A stretch of DNA of 16,320 bases from Clostridium sp. SCN 57-10 (GTDB lineage Bacteria; Bacillota; Clostridia; Oscillospirales; Butyricicoccaceae): contig MEFT01000006.1 in the NCBI GenBank assembly GCA_001725215.1, forward strand, positions 1 to 16,320. Reading direction: 5' to 3'. The notes below the pieces were generated by a model that was given only the letters and a program-made list of their open reading frames with translations, was not told the origin of the DNA and did no database searches. Below are positions 1 through 6,277 of this stretch, one piece after another; position 1 is the first letter of the stretch; every line of letters starts with the position of its first letter. The translations under genes were made by a program, and so were the position numbers.

Positions 1-1541
1 AATACATGAACGCCTCCGGTGAAGACGACGACCGCGTGCTGCGCCATGCCTATTTGAACAGCCATTTTCAGACGGGGCTTAAAAACCTGCTCGACCTTGC
101 CGTGATCAACCGTGCGGTGAGCAATGGACTTGCCAATATTTTGTCCGTCTACACGCGCGTCGACGAGATCCCATTTGATTTTTCGCGCCGACGCATGAGT
201 GTGGTGCTGCAGGATGAAGGCGGCAAGCGCCAACTTGTGACCAAAGGCGCAGTCGACGAAATGCTTTCCATCTGCTCGTTTGTCGAGTGGGAGGGCGGGG
301 TCATGCCGCTTACCGCGGACATCGAAGAACGTGTGCGTGCCGTTTATGAGCGGGAAAACGCGGACGGGCTGCGCATGATCGCCGTCGCGCAGAAAAACGA
401 GGTGCCAAGCATCGAAGTCTTCGGCGTTGCCGACGAATGCGACATGGTGTTGCTCGGCTTTGTCGGCTTTCTCGACCCGCCGAAAGAAAGCGCGGCAGCG
501 GCGATCAATGCGTTGCGCGACCACGGCGTGCGTACCGTCGTGCTGACCGGAGATAGCGAGGGCGTGGCCGTTAAGGTGTGCGGCAAGGTCGGCGTAGACG
601 TCGACCACTATCTCACGGGCAAAGACGTGGAGGCGATGGACGACGCGGAACTTTCGGAGTCGGTGGAAAGTTGCAGCCTGTTTGCGAAGCTTGCGCCCGC
701 GCAAAAGGCGCGCGTCGTGAGAGCGCTGCAGCAAAACGGCCATACCGTGGGCTATATGGGCGATGGCATCAACGACGCACCGCCCCTGCATCAGTCCGAC
801 GTTGGCATTTCGGTTGACTCGGCGGTCGACATAGCCAAGGAAACGGCCGATATCATTTTGCTGAAAAAAGATTTGATGGTTCTGGAAGAAGGCGTGGTTG
901 AAGGACGCAAAACCTTTGGAAACATCATCAAGTATATCAAAATGGCCGCCTCGGGTAACTTCGGCAACATGATTTCCGTCATTGTCGCTTCTCTGTTCCT
1001 TCCCTTTTTACCCATGCTGCCCATTCAGATTCTGACCCAGAACCTGCTGTGCGATTTTTCTCAGATGGGCATTCCGTTTGACAGCGTTGATGCCGATTAT
1101 CTGCGCAAGCCGAGAAAGTGGGAGACCCGTTCCATCAAGAGCTTCATCGGAGTGATGGGACCGCTCAGCTCGGTGTTTGACATCCTGTGCTACGCCGTCA
1201 TGTGGTGGATCATGGGAGCAAACAGCCCGGCACACGCCGCGCTGTTTCAATGCGGCTGGTTTGTGTTCGGCACTGCGTCACAGGTGGTTGTCATTCACAT
1301 GATCCGTACGGCAAAAACCCCGTTTGTACATAGCCGTGCCGCCGCGCCGCTGATGCTTTCTACGGCGCTCGTCGCGGTCATTACGCTTGTGGTCGGCTTC
1401 TCGGTATTGGCGACGGGGCTTGATATGACCGCTCTGCCGCTGCGCTTTGCGCCGTGGCTTGTGCTGCTGCTTGCCGGCTATTGCCTGTCGACGCAGGTGT
1501 TTAAGGCGCTTTACATCCGTCGCTTCGGCGAGTGGCTGTGA
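1..1541 (+). CDS. mgtA: Magnesium-transporting P-type ATPase, MgtA/MgtB type (C-terminal part, cut by window edge)
   Basis: This is an ATP-driven cation importer of the inner membrane, of the P3B class that imports Mg2+. The frame is open to the window start, so the N-terminal transmembrane segments and the phosphorylated DKTGT motif lie outside. Numbering from the first ATG (base 6), the visible part has the end of the nucleotide domain (KGA at about 80-82), the P-domain with DPPK (157-160), TGD (181-183) and GDGINDAPP (252-260), then about six membrane helices from residue 315 on. The stretch LNSHFQTGLKNLLD near the start and QNLLCD (345-350) followed by IPFD are typical of MgtA-like pumps and argue against Ca2+ or Na+/K+ pumps. 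About 511 residues are visible; the family is near 860-900. A hairpin terminator follows the stop. The substrate is inferred from the family, not seen. Confidence 0.9.
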   Translation, partial: YMNASGEDDDRVLRHAYLNSHFQTGLKNLLDLAVINRAVSNGLANILSVYTRVDEIPFDFSRRRMSVVLQDEGGKRQLVTKGAVDEMLSICSFVEWEGGVMPLTADIEERVRAVYERENADGLRMIAVAQKNEVPSIEVFGVADECDMVLLGFVGFLDPPKESAAAAINALRDHGVRTVVLTGDSEGVAVKVCGKVGVDVDHYLTGKDVEAMDDAELSESVESCSLFAKLAPAQKARVVRALQQNGHTVGYMGDGINDAPPLHQSDVGISVDSAVDIAKETADIILLKKDLMVLEEGVVEGRKTFGNIIKYIKMAASGNFGNMISVIVASLFLPFLPMLPIQILTQNLLCDFSQMGIPFDSVDADYLRKPRKWETRSIKSFIGVMGPLSSVFDILCYAVMWWIMGANSPAHAALFQCGWFVFGTASQVVVIHMIRTAKTPFVHSRAAAPLMLSTALVAVITLVVGFSVLATGLDMTALPLRFAPWLVLLLAGYCLSTQVFKALYIRRFGEWL

Positions 1542-1568
1542 CGTTTCGTGAAGCGCAGTCAATGCAAA

Positions 1569-1602
1569 AAGCCGCCGCGTGCCTTCTGGCATGCGGCGGC
1601 TT
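1569..1602. terminator. Bidirectional hairpin terminator between mgtA and comFB
   Basis: A 15-bp stem (1569-1583 with 1588-1602, one G-T-type mismatch) closes a TTCT loop between two converging genes. Read on the minus strand it is followed directly by a run of five T, a classic intrinsic terminator for comFB. On the plus strand the tail is TTATTCTT, weaker but usable for mgtA. Confidence 0.88.
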
Positions 1603-1622
1603 ATTCTTGCGTAATACGGCGA

Positions 1623-1889
1623 TTACTCGTGGCGCGGGTGCTGGCGTATGATTTCGGCGGCTTGTGCCATTGCCGAAATGACATCGACTTGATACTGCTT
1701 TGTCACGAGCGAAAGTTTGGTATAAAGCGAACCTTCCTGCGTGATGACGTACTTTGGCGGAAGCTGGTTGAGCACATAGGCAATCAAGTCGCTCTTGCAC
1801 TGCTCGCAGGTGCAGCAGTCGAGGGCATCTTTTACCTCGTCGTACTTCTGCTCCACGATGTCTTCCATCAAGTTTCTGTAAAGAGCCAT
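1623..1889 (-). CDS. comFB: ComFB-family protein (late competence protein family)
   Basis: An 88-residue cytosolic protein that matches the whole ComFB family: an N-terminal MEDIVEQKYDEV helix, a CCTCEQC cluster (C25, C26, C28, C31), the signature ALNQLPPKYVVT-like stretch (here VLNQLPPKYVITQEG, about 39-53), and a C-terminal helix ending RQHPRHE. In Bacillus comFB lies in the comF competence operon; here it stands alone, without comFA or comFC. The family has more recently been linked to cyclic dinucleotide binding, and the cysteines may hold zinc. The start is set by AAAGGGGAT 5-8 bases upstream of ATG. A separate promoter precedes it. Function in this organism is inferred. Confidence 0.85.
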   Translation of the reverse strand: MALYRNLMEDIVEQKYDEVKDALDCCTCEQCKSDLIAYVLNQLPPKYVITQEGSLYTKLSLVTKQYQVDVISAMAQAAEIIRQHPRHE

Positions 1890-1917
1890 GTGCTCATCCC
1901 CTTTGCGATTTGATTCT

Positions 1918-1948
1918 ATTTTACCATAACCTACCGGAGGTCTGTCAA
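1918..1948 (-). promoter_or_regulatory. Promoter of comFB
   Basis: On the minus strand a perfect -35 box TTGACA (1943-1948) is followed 19 bases later by TAAAAT (1918-1923), itself preceded by TGG, an extended -10. The spacing is two bases longer than ideal. The site lies about 30 bases ahead of the comFB ATG. Confidence 0.6.
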
Positions 1949-2037
1949 GCCAAGTGCGCCGCCTTACGCAAATACTTTACAAGTGGCTTTTCGGCAAAAC
2001 TTTAGCAAACACGCGGCTGCGAGGAGGCATACATAGA

Positions 2038-2757
2038 TTACTCTTTGGAAAACGCAATGGCATGAACGGGACAGGCCGCTATGGCGCTTGGAAGCGTATC
2101 AAGCGCGGGCGAATCCGCAGCATGCGCTTTGACGGAGGCTTTCTTCCCCTGCATTTCAAACAGCGCGGGATGCGTTTTTGCGCAAAGCGCGCAGCCCATG
2201 CAGGCATCCCGGTTGACTTGCAGCCCCGGCCGCGGCAGTGCCTCATCCGGCAGGTCGCTGTCCTTTACGATGCGTGCTGTAATCCACGAGAAGAGAATGA
2301 TGGCGATGACGGTAAGTACCCAGCGTATCGCCATAAACTTCACCCCTAAGAACTTGGCTTCATTGAGGAGCATAGGAACTTTAATAACGGCCCATGAGCT
2401 TAGGATGATGACGATGTTTCGCACCGAGGCGCCTTTCTTGTGAAGCATGACGCACATTGGGAATGCCGCGTAAACGGGTCCCGCCGAGATGCTGCCGATC
2501 ACAAAGGAGAGAAACACCCCCTTCGATTTGGCTTCCGTACCGAGAAACCGCATGATTTTTTCTTTCGGAACCCACATGTCAAGCAGAGCCGTCAACACAA
2601 AGATGACGGGCATAATCATGAGCATTTCTTTGATATAATAGCCGCTGTTTTTCACCGCGTCGATTCCCGTTGCCGGTCTTGCGATAAACAACACGATATA
2701 TGCCAGAATCATGGCGACTGCAAAAAGGTTCTGCTTTATTTTTTTAAAAATTGTCAT
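2038..2757 (-). CDS. Permease half (DUF318/ArsP-like family) fused to a C-terminal 4Fe-4S ferredoxin domain
   Basis: A 239-residue membrane protein. Residues 1-165 hold about five hydrophobic helices and the stretch GPVYAAFPMCVMLHKKGAS, typical of the C-terminal half of DUF318 (PF03773-like) permeases. From residue 178 on there is a soluble domain with C186-x2-C189-x2-C192 and a distant C229-P, the pattern of single-cluster [4Fe-4S] ferredoxins, where the local fourth Cys is replaced (here HP). Some family members export organoarsenicals; most have no known substrate. The gene overlaps its upstream partner by ATGA, so the two are translationally coupled and probably form one transporter. GGGGG lies 7 bases before the ATG. 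The ferredoxin tail would face the cytoplasm if the helix count is right. No clear terminator was found downstream. Confidence 0.8.
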   Translation of the reverse strand: MTIFKKIKQNLFAVAMILAYIVLFIARPATGIDAVKNSGYYIKEMLMIMPVIFVLTALLDMWVPKEKIMRFLGTEAKSKGVFLSFVIGSISAGPVYAAFPMCVMLHKKGASVRNIVIILSSWAVIKVPMLLNEAKFLGVKFMAIRWVLTVIAIILFSWITARIVKDSDLPDEALPRPGLQVNRDACMGCALCAKTHPALFEMQGKKASVKAHAADSPALDTLPSAIAACPVHAIAFSKE

Positions 2758-3236
2758 AGAATTACCCCCATCGCCAGCGCAATGACGAGCGCAAACAAGA
2801 AGCTAAGGCTGTTTCGCGTTGCGGTGAACTTCGTGCCGAACGATCTCTTTTCAAGTGGAAAGGTAACAATGCCCACCATGGTCAGCGTTGTCAGAAACGC
2901 CACTGACGGTATTACGCTAACACCGGCGCCGATCAGCGTTCCCACCAGGGGGAAGGCGATAAACGCGGGCACCAGCGTGACGGTGCCGAACAATGCGGCC
3001 GCAACGGTTGCAAGAAACACCGATTGGCCGCCCGCGAATCTGGCGATTTCCGCGGGAGGAAGAAGCGTTAACAAAAGGCCGATTGCAAAGATGATCGAGA
3101 GAATGCTTGCAAGCATTCCTTTTCCCATGCGGAACGCCATTTGCAGCGCCTGTTTGGTTCTTTGTTTATCCTTGGCGAAAGAGAAGCTGAGAAGCGCCAA
3201 TGTACCAATCCATACTGCCAGTGTAAAAATATCCAT
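2754..3236 (-). CDS. Permease half, N-terminal partner (DUF318/ArsP-like family)
   Basis: A 160-residue membrane protein with about four or five hydrophobic helices and the conserved-looking stretch FGTVTLVPAFIAFPLVG in the middle, as in the N-terminal half of split DUF318 permeases. It is the first gene of the pair and its stop overlaps the start of the ferredoxin-tailed half. I chose the ATG at 3236 (MDIFTLAVW) because AGTGAGG sits 6 bases upstream; an in-frame ATG at 3254 would add six residues (MKVRIR) and has a poorer GAGGG site. The transported compound is unknown. It is divergent from the Crp/Fnr gene, which probably regulates it. Confidence 0.72.
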   Translation of the reverse strand: MDIFTLAVWIGTLALLSFSFAKDKQRTKQALQMAFRMGKGMLASILSIIFAIGLLLTLLPPAEIARFAGGQSVFLATVAAALFGTVTLVPAFIAFPLVGTLIGAGVSVIPSVAFLTTLTMVGIVTFPLEKRSFGTKFTATRNSLSFLFALVIALAMGVIL

Positions 3237-3273
3237 GCGTATCCTCACTTTCATGATTCATTGCCCTCATGAT

Positions 3274-3288
3274 ACCGTTTTACACGGT
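3274..3288. promoter_or_regulatory. Candidate operator: inverted repeat between permease and Crp/Fnr genes
   Basis: ACCGT-TTTAC-ACGGT is a perfect 5-bp inverted repeat with a 5-base spacer. It lies in the 108-base divergent intergenic region, 8 bases upstream of the -35 box of the regulator gene and close to where the permease promoter must be. Its size suits a dimeric Crp/Fnr-type regulator, but it does not match the FNR or CRP consensus. The role is inferred. Confidence 0.35.
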
Positions 3289-3295
3289 CCAGATA

Positions 3296-3324
3296 TAGAC
3301 ACATAGGTTTCTTTTTGGCATAAT
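3296..3324 (+). promoter_or_regulatory. Promoter of the Crp/Fnr-type regulator gene
   Basis: A -35 box TAGACA (3296-3301) is spaced exactly 17 bases from a -10 box CATAAT (3319-3324), which has an upstream TGG extension. Each box differs from the consensus at one position. The start codon at 3345 follows with GGGAGG in between, giving a very short leader. Confidence 0.65.
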
Positions 3325-3344
3325 AAAAAGGGGAGGGAGACGAG

Positions 3345-3983
3345 ATGATTGATCAGTTAAAGCGCATGCCGCTTTTTTGCGGCACGTCCCCGGATGTGCT
3401 GGAGCAGTTAATACATGAAAAGCAGATTGTTAAACGATTCTGCCATAAGGGAACAACGGTACACGAGCAGGGTTCGGAGTGCGGCACTATGGACGTCGTC
3501 TGTTCGGGAAAGCTGACCGCATACGCGCTTTCGCCGAACGGGTCGGAGACCGTTGTGTTTGAGTTTGAGACAGGTAGTATTGTCGGAGCCAATCTGCTGT
3601 TTGGCACCAGGAACCGATACCCGATGAACATTTACAGCGTCACAGACAGTGCACTGCTGCACATTACAAAAAGCGGCGTCGAGAAACTGCTCGAGGACTA
3701 CGGCTTTGTCATGCCTTTTGTGCGATCTCTGTCTGCAAATTCGCAAGGAATGAACCAAAAGATAGCCATTTACACGCGAGGCTCTTTGCGAGAAAATCTG
3801 TTGGACTATTTTCTGGCGCTTTCCGCGCAGCAGAAGTCGAGCCATATCGTGCTGCCAATGACTAAGAAGCAACTCGCCGATTACTTCGGCGTGCAGCGCC
3901 CCTCCTTATTCAGAGAGCTGAAACGAATGAAGGACGAGGGACTGCTTGAAATCAATGGGCAAGAACTCACCATCCGATATTGA
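3345..3983 (+). CDS. Crp/Fnr-family transcriptional regulator
   Basis: A 212-residue DNA-binding protein with the family's usual length and order: a cyclic-nucleotide-binding-like beta-roll (about 10-125, with SGKLTAYALSPNG and FETGSIVGANLLFG), a dimer helix (about 128-160), and a winged helix-turn-helix (about 170-212) with TKKQLADYFGVQRPSLFRELK. Four cysteines lie in the sensor domain (C12, C33, C46, C53). They do not match the spacing of E. coli FNR, but could bind a metal, a cluster or respond to oxidation. The start is supported by AGGGAG before ATG and by a matching promoter. It is divergent from the permease genes and just ahead of the MBL-fold gene, likely targets. The effector is unknown. 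Confidence 0.88.
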   Translation: MIDQLKRMPLFCGTSPDVLEQLIHEKQIVKRFCHKGTTVHEQGSECGTMDVVCSGKLTAYALSPNGSETVVFEFETGSIVGANLLFGTRNRYPMNIYSVTDSALLHITKSGVEKLLEDYGFVMPFVRSLSANSQGMNQKIAIYTRGSLRENLLDYFLALSAQQKSSHIVLPMTKKQLADYFGVQRPSLFRELKRMKDEGLLEINGQELTIRY

Positions 3984-4005
3984 TTATGAAGGAGAGATAT
4001 CTGCA

Positions 4006-4707
4006 ATGAGAAACTCCATAGTACAGCTGACCATCGCCATGAGCTTCGGAAACAATGAGGCGGTCATGCATCCCACGCTGCTGTGCGATGAGCATAACAT
4101 TATTTTGGTTGATTGCGGCTTCATCGGGTCGCTGCCGCTGCTTGAAAACGAGCTGCGCAAGCATGGACTGGCGGCAAGCCAGCTAACGGGACTGGTGCTT
4201 ACGCATCATGACCATGACCATATGGGCGCTGCCGCAGCGCTCAAACGGCTGAATCCGAAGATGAAAATATATAGCTCTTCCGCGGAGGCCCCCTATATCT
4301 CGGCGCTGGAAAAGCCACTGAGATTGCGCCAGGCGGAGGAAATGCAAAACGCGCTCCCGCCCGCGCAGCAGGAATTCGGAAGGCTGTTCTGCGACATGCT
4401 GCGCCGTGTGGAACCGGTTCCGGTCGATTGCATCCTTGAGGACGGACAATACCTCGACTGGTGCGGAGGCTGCCGCGTGATCGCAACGCCGGGGCATACG
4501 CCCGGACATATTTCACTGTTGATGGAGGACGACTCCGTTATCATAGCCGGAGATGCCATCGCTTTGGAGAACGGAGTACCCGTGATTGCAAATCCGCAGT
4601 TCACTCTGGATATGGAGCAAGCGGCAAGATCGATGGACAAACTGCTACTTTATCGCGCGGCCTCTTATTATTGCTGCCACGGAGGTGTATACAGCACGCA
4701 AATGTAA
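4006..4707 (+). CDS. Metallo-beta-lactamase-fold hydrolase
   Basis: A 233-residue cytosolic MBL-fold enzyme. Metal-binding motifs visible in order are THHDHDHMG (66-74, of the H-x-D-x-D-H kind), TPGHTPGH, AGDAIAL and a C-terminal CCHGG. The family includes lactonases, glyoxalase II-like thioesterases and others; nothing here fixes the substrate. An in-frame ATG at 3946 lies within the end of the regulator gene; I chose 4006 because AAGGAG (3989-3994) is upstream and because MRNSIVQLTIAM starts the first beta strand. It begins 22 bases after the Crp/Fnr stop, so the two are probably one transcript. The second metal-ligand His of the usual HxHxDH motif is Asp, as in a known subset of the family. 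Confidence 0.82.
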   Translation: MRNSIVQLTIAMSFGNNEAVMHPTLLCDEHNIILVDCGFIGSLPLLENELRKHGLAASQLTGLVLTHHDHDHMGAAAALKRLNPKMKIYSSSAEAPYISALEKPLRLRQAEEMQNALPPAQQEFGRLFCDMLRRVEPVPVDCILEDGQYLDWCGGCRVIATPGHTPGHISLLMEDDSVIIAGDAIALENGVPVIANPQFTLDMEQAARSMDKLLLYRAASYYCCHGGVYSTQM

Positions 4708-4830
4708 CCGTATGAATGAGCAGCCTTAACCAGATAACAAGCTTGAAGGATGGAAAATGCAAGCGCTAAGGTTGTGGTAAAACTCAGGAGGAGCGCATGA
4801 AGGCAGCATAGTGTGGGACTAAAATGAGGG

Positions 4831-4859
4831 TAGCATGGCGAGGGAAAACATGGTATAAT
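4831..4859 (+). promoter_or_regulatory. Promoter candidate for the ferritin-like gene
   Basis: A perfect TATAAT (4854-4859) with a TGG extension lies 17 bases after a weak -35 (TAGCAT, 4831-4836). Transcription from here would begin near 4866 and give an untranslated leader of about 160 bases. Confidence 0.6.
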
Positions 4860-4883
4860 GGCAAAAATCGCGGTATACTTTTC

Positions 4884-4939
4884 CCGTGGCTCATATTCAA
4901 GGTCGGCATGCTTATCCTATTTTGGAATATGAACCTCGG
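4884..4939 (+). promoter_or_regulatory. Stem-loop in the leader of the ferritin-like gene
   Basis: Bases 4884-4898 pair with 4925-4939 over 15 positions with only two mismatches, around a 26-base loop; the inner 8 pairs are unbroken. No T run follows, so it is not an intrinsic terminator. It lies wholly within the predicted leader. It could be a regulatory RNA element or a protein-binding site; it matches no riboswitch class I know. Confidence 0.45.
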
Positions 4940-5028
4940 AGCTTATCATGCAAAGATAACTGGGACCCAAAACCGGCGAACATAAGCAAGTGCAACTAAA
5001 ATGAACTGAAAACTGGGAGGTAGTAACT

Positions 5029-5334
5029 ATGCCTGAGTTTGGACATCCGTTTTCCGGCCTTGCGAAAGATAGAAAATTGACAAAATCGGAATTGATCCGC
5101 GCCATTCGCTTCATGGTAGCGGCTGAGTATGAGGCGATTCAGCTTTATATGCAGCTCGCCGAATCGATTGACCACAAACTGGCGATCGGGGTTTTAAAAG
5201 ATATTGCCGATGAGGAGAGAGTTCATGCCGGCGAATTTCTCCGCCTTCTGAAAGAGCTGGATCCCGAGGAAGAAAAGTTCTATCAGGAAGGCGCTGAAGA
5301 AGTCGAAGAAGAGATTGAAAAACTAGGCTCATAA
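5029..5334 (+). CDS. Small ferritin-like (rubrerythrin-related) di-iron protein
   Basis: A 101-residue helical protein of the ferritin-like superfamily. Helix 1 (about 18-46) carries E33 in VAAEYEAIQLY; helix 2 (about 50-76) carries E63-x2-H66 in ADEERVHAGEF, the ExxH motif of a di-iron site shared between subunits. The tail (77-101) is very acidic. It resembles the short ferritin-like proteins that are packaged in encapsulin shells, including the domain fused to the N-terminus of the Pyrococcus furiosus shell protein, and probably stores or oxidises iron or handles peroxide. No encapsulin gene is in the window. GGGAGG sits 8 bases before the ATG. Own promoter and terminator indicate a single-gene unit. 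Confidence 0.8.
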   Translation: MPEFGHPFSGLAKDRKLTKSELIRAIRFMVAAEYEAIQLYMQLAESIDHKLAIGVLKDIADEERVHAGEFLRLLKELDPEEEKFYQEGAEEVEEEIEKLGS

Positions 5335-5356
5335 CGAATGGGTTGTCCGTGAATGT

Positions 5357-5397
5357 AAAGAACACCCCGCAGGCACAAAGCCTGCGGGGTGTTCTTT
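5357..5397. terminator. Strong hairpin terminator after the ferritin-like gene
   Basis: A perfect 18-bp GC-rich stem (5357-5374 with 5380-5397) closes a 5-base loop; the arm ends in TTTT on the plus strand and the mirrored AAA on the other side gives the minus strand a T run too. It separates the plus-strand ferritin-like gene from the converging TetR gene and may stop both. Confidence 0.93.
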
Positions 5398-5482
5398 TAT
5401 GACAAGGCAGGGTCTGCCGCAACGGCGTATCTGACCATTGGGCTGCCGCTGTGCTATGCCGCCGCATAAAGCTGCAATTTAA

Positions 5483-6109
5483 TCAGCGGTGAGCACGGAT
5501 GCCGTTGAGCAGCAGACGGAAGTGCGTATCGGCCTTTTGCTTTAAATCAAAGTCAACATCGCGGATGCACCACTCGTAGGTAAGCCCACGAATTGCCATC
5601 ACAAAATGCCGCGTCAAAGCTTCGACGGAGAGCGTGCTCACGAAATCACCCTGACGGATACCGCTCTCGAGCACCTGCTCAAAAAGCCCATACAGCCGTC
5701 TGTTGCGTCCGTTGACTACTTCGGTGTTGACCGTTTTACTAATCTGCAAACGATACAGATTTTTCATGGTTTCATATCCGATTTGCGCGGTCATGCGATC
5801 AATGATTCCAGCCACAAGCGCCAGCAATTTATCATACGCGGGCATCTCCGGTGAAAGATCGGCGAGAAACTGCTCGTACTGGGCGTCGAGCGTTTCAACG
5901 TATTGTGAAAAAATGGACACGTAAAGTGCGTCTTTGGATTCAAAATGCACGTAAAAAGTGCCTTTTGACACACCTGCCATTTTTGTGATGCTTTCGATGC
6001 TGATCTCTTGATAATCACGCTGGAGAAGAAGCTCTTCGGCACACCGGTAGAGCTGCAACTTTGTTTCCGCGCCCTGCGCTTTGGTCCGGTTATTCTTTTT
6101 TGCTGTCAT
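5483..6109 (-). CDS. TetR/AcrR-family transcriptional regulator
   Basis: A 208-residue repressor of standard TetR length. The N-terminal helix-turn-helix spans about residues 37-57 (ISIESITKMAGVSKGTFYVHF), followed by KDALY. The rest is a helical ligand-binding and dimer domain with no motif that shows the ligand. AGGAG lies 7 bases before the ATG. The gene stands alone: the ferritin-like gene converges on it and the polyamine operon ends upstream. No efflux pump or enzyme gene, the usual target, is adjacent, so the regulon is unknown. Confidence 0.88.
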   Translation of the reverse strand: MTAKKNNRTKAQGAETKLQLYRCAEELLLQRDYQEISIESITKMAGVSKGTFYVHFESKDALYVSIFSQYVETLDAQYEQFLADLSPEMPAYDKLLALVAGIIDRMTAQIGYETMKNLYRLQISKTVNTEVVNGRNRRLYGLFEQVLESGIRQGDFVSTLSVEALTRHFVMAIRGLTYEWCIRDVDFDLKQKADTHFRLLLNGIRAHR

Positions 6110-6197
6110 TTCGTTCTCCTATGCTGCATCTCCGACGAGAGGCGTGTATATGAATGCTGCTATGAATCGCAGTCAATTAAAATGTGTATCCATGATC

Positions 6198-6226
6198 ATC
6201 ATAAAACAGTGTCGGCAAAAATGCAA
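6198..6226 (-). promoter_or_regulatory. Promoter candidate for the TetR gene
   Basis: On the minus strand TTGCAT (6221-6226) is 17 bases from TATGAT (6198-6203). The -10 is good and the -35 poor. The 8-bp palindrome ATGATCAT overlaps and follows the -10 (6192-6199), a possible autoregulatory operator. A second choice is TTGACT (6171-6176) with a weak -10 near 6148. Confidence 0.4.
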
Positions 6227-6277
6227 ATCAGTCGGACAACCGTTATGGATGAAACGATATCAGTCAAGCCGCGTGTC

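Larger units (their letters stand above)
4708..5028 (+). other. Intergenic region with no convincing gene, ahead of the ferritin-like gene
   Basis: This 321-base stretch holds no recognisable gene. It has a perfect AGGAGG site (4786-4791) before a four-codon frame (MKAA, 4797-4811), an extended -10 promoter (4831-4859), a long imperfect stem-loop (4884-4939), and a 53-codon open frame (4824-4985) with no good ribosome site that overlaps the promoter and is probably chance. No terminator was found after the MBL-fold gene. Confidence 0.6.

Noticed and set aside
2440..3306. A 288-codon plus-strand frame across the permease genes.
   Set aside because: It is antisense to two overlapping membrane-protein genes with clear family features and has no ribosome site.
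4824..4985. A 53-codon plus-strand frame upstream of the ferritin-like gene.
   Set aside because: It lacks a ribosome-binding site and contains the extended -10 promoter and the stem-loop, so it is more likely chance than a gene.
5398..5466. A short plus-strand frame after the terminator ending in AYLTIGLPLCYAAA, like the tail of a membrane protein.
   Set aside because: There is no start, no upstream part of a gene, and a strong terminator hairpin occupies the preceding bases; too short to call a pseudogene.
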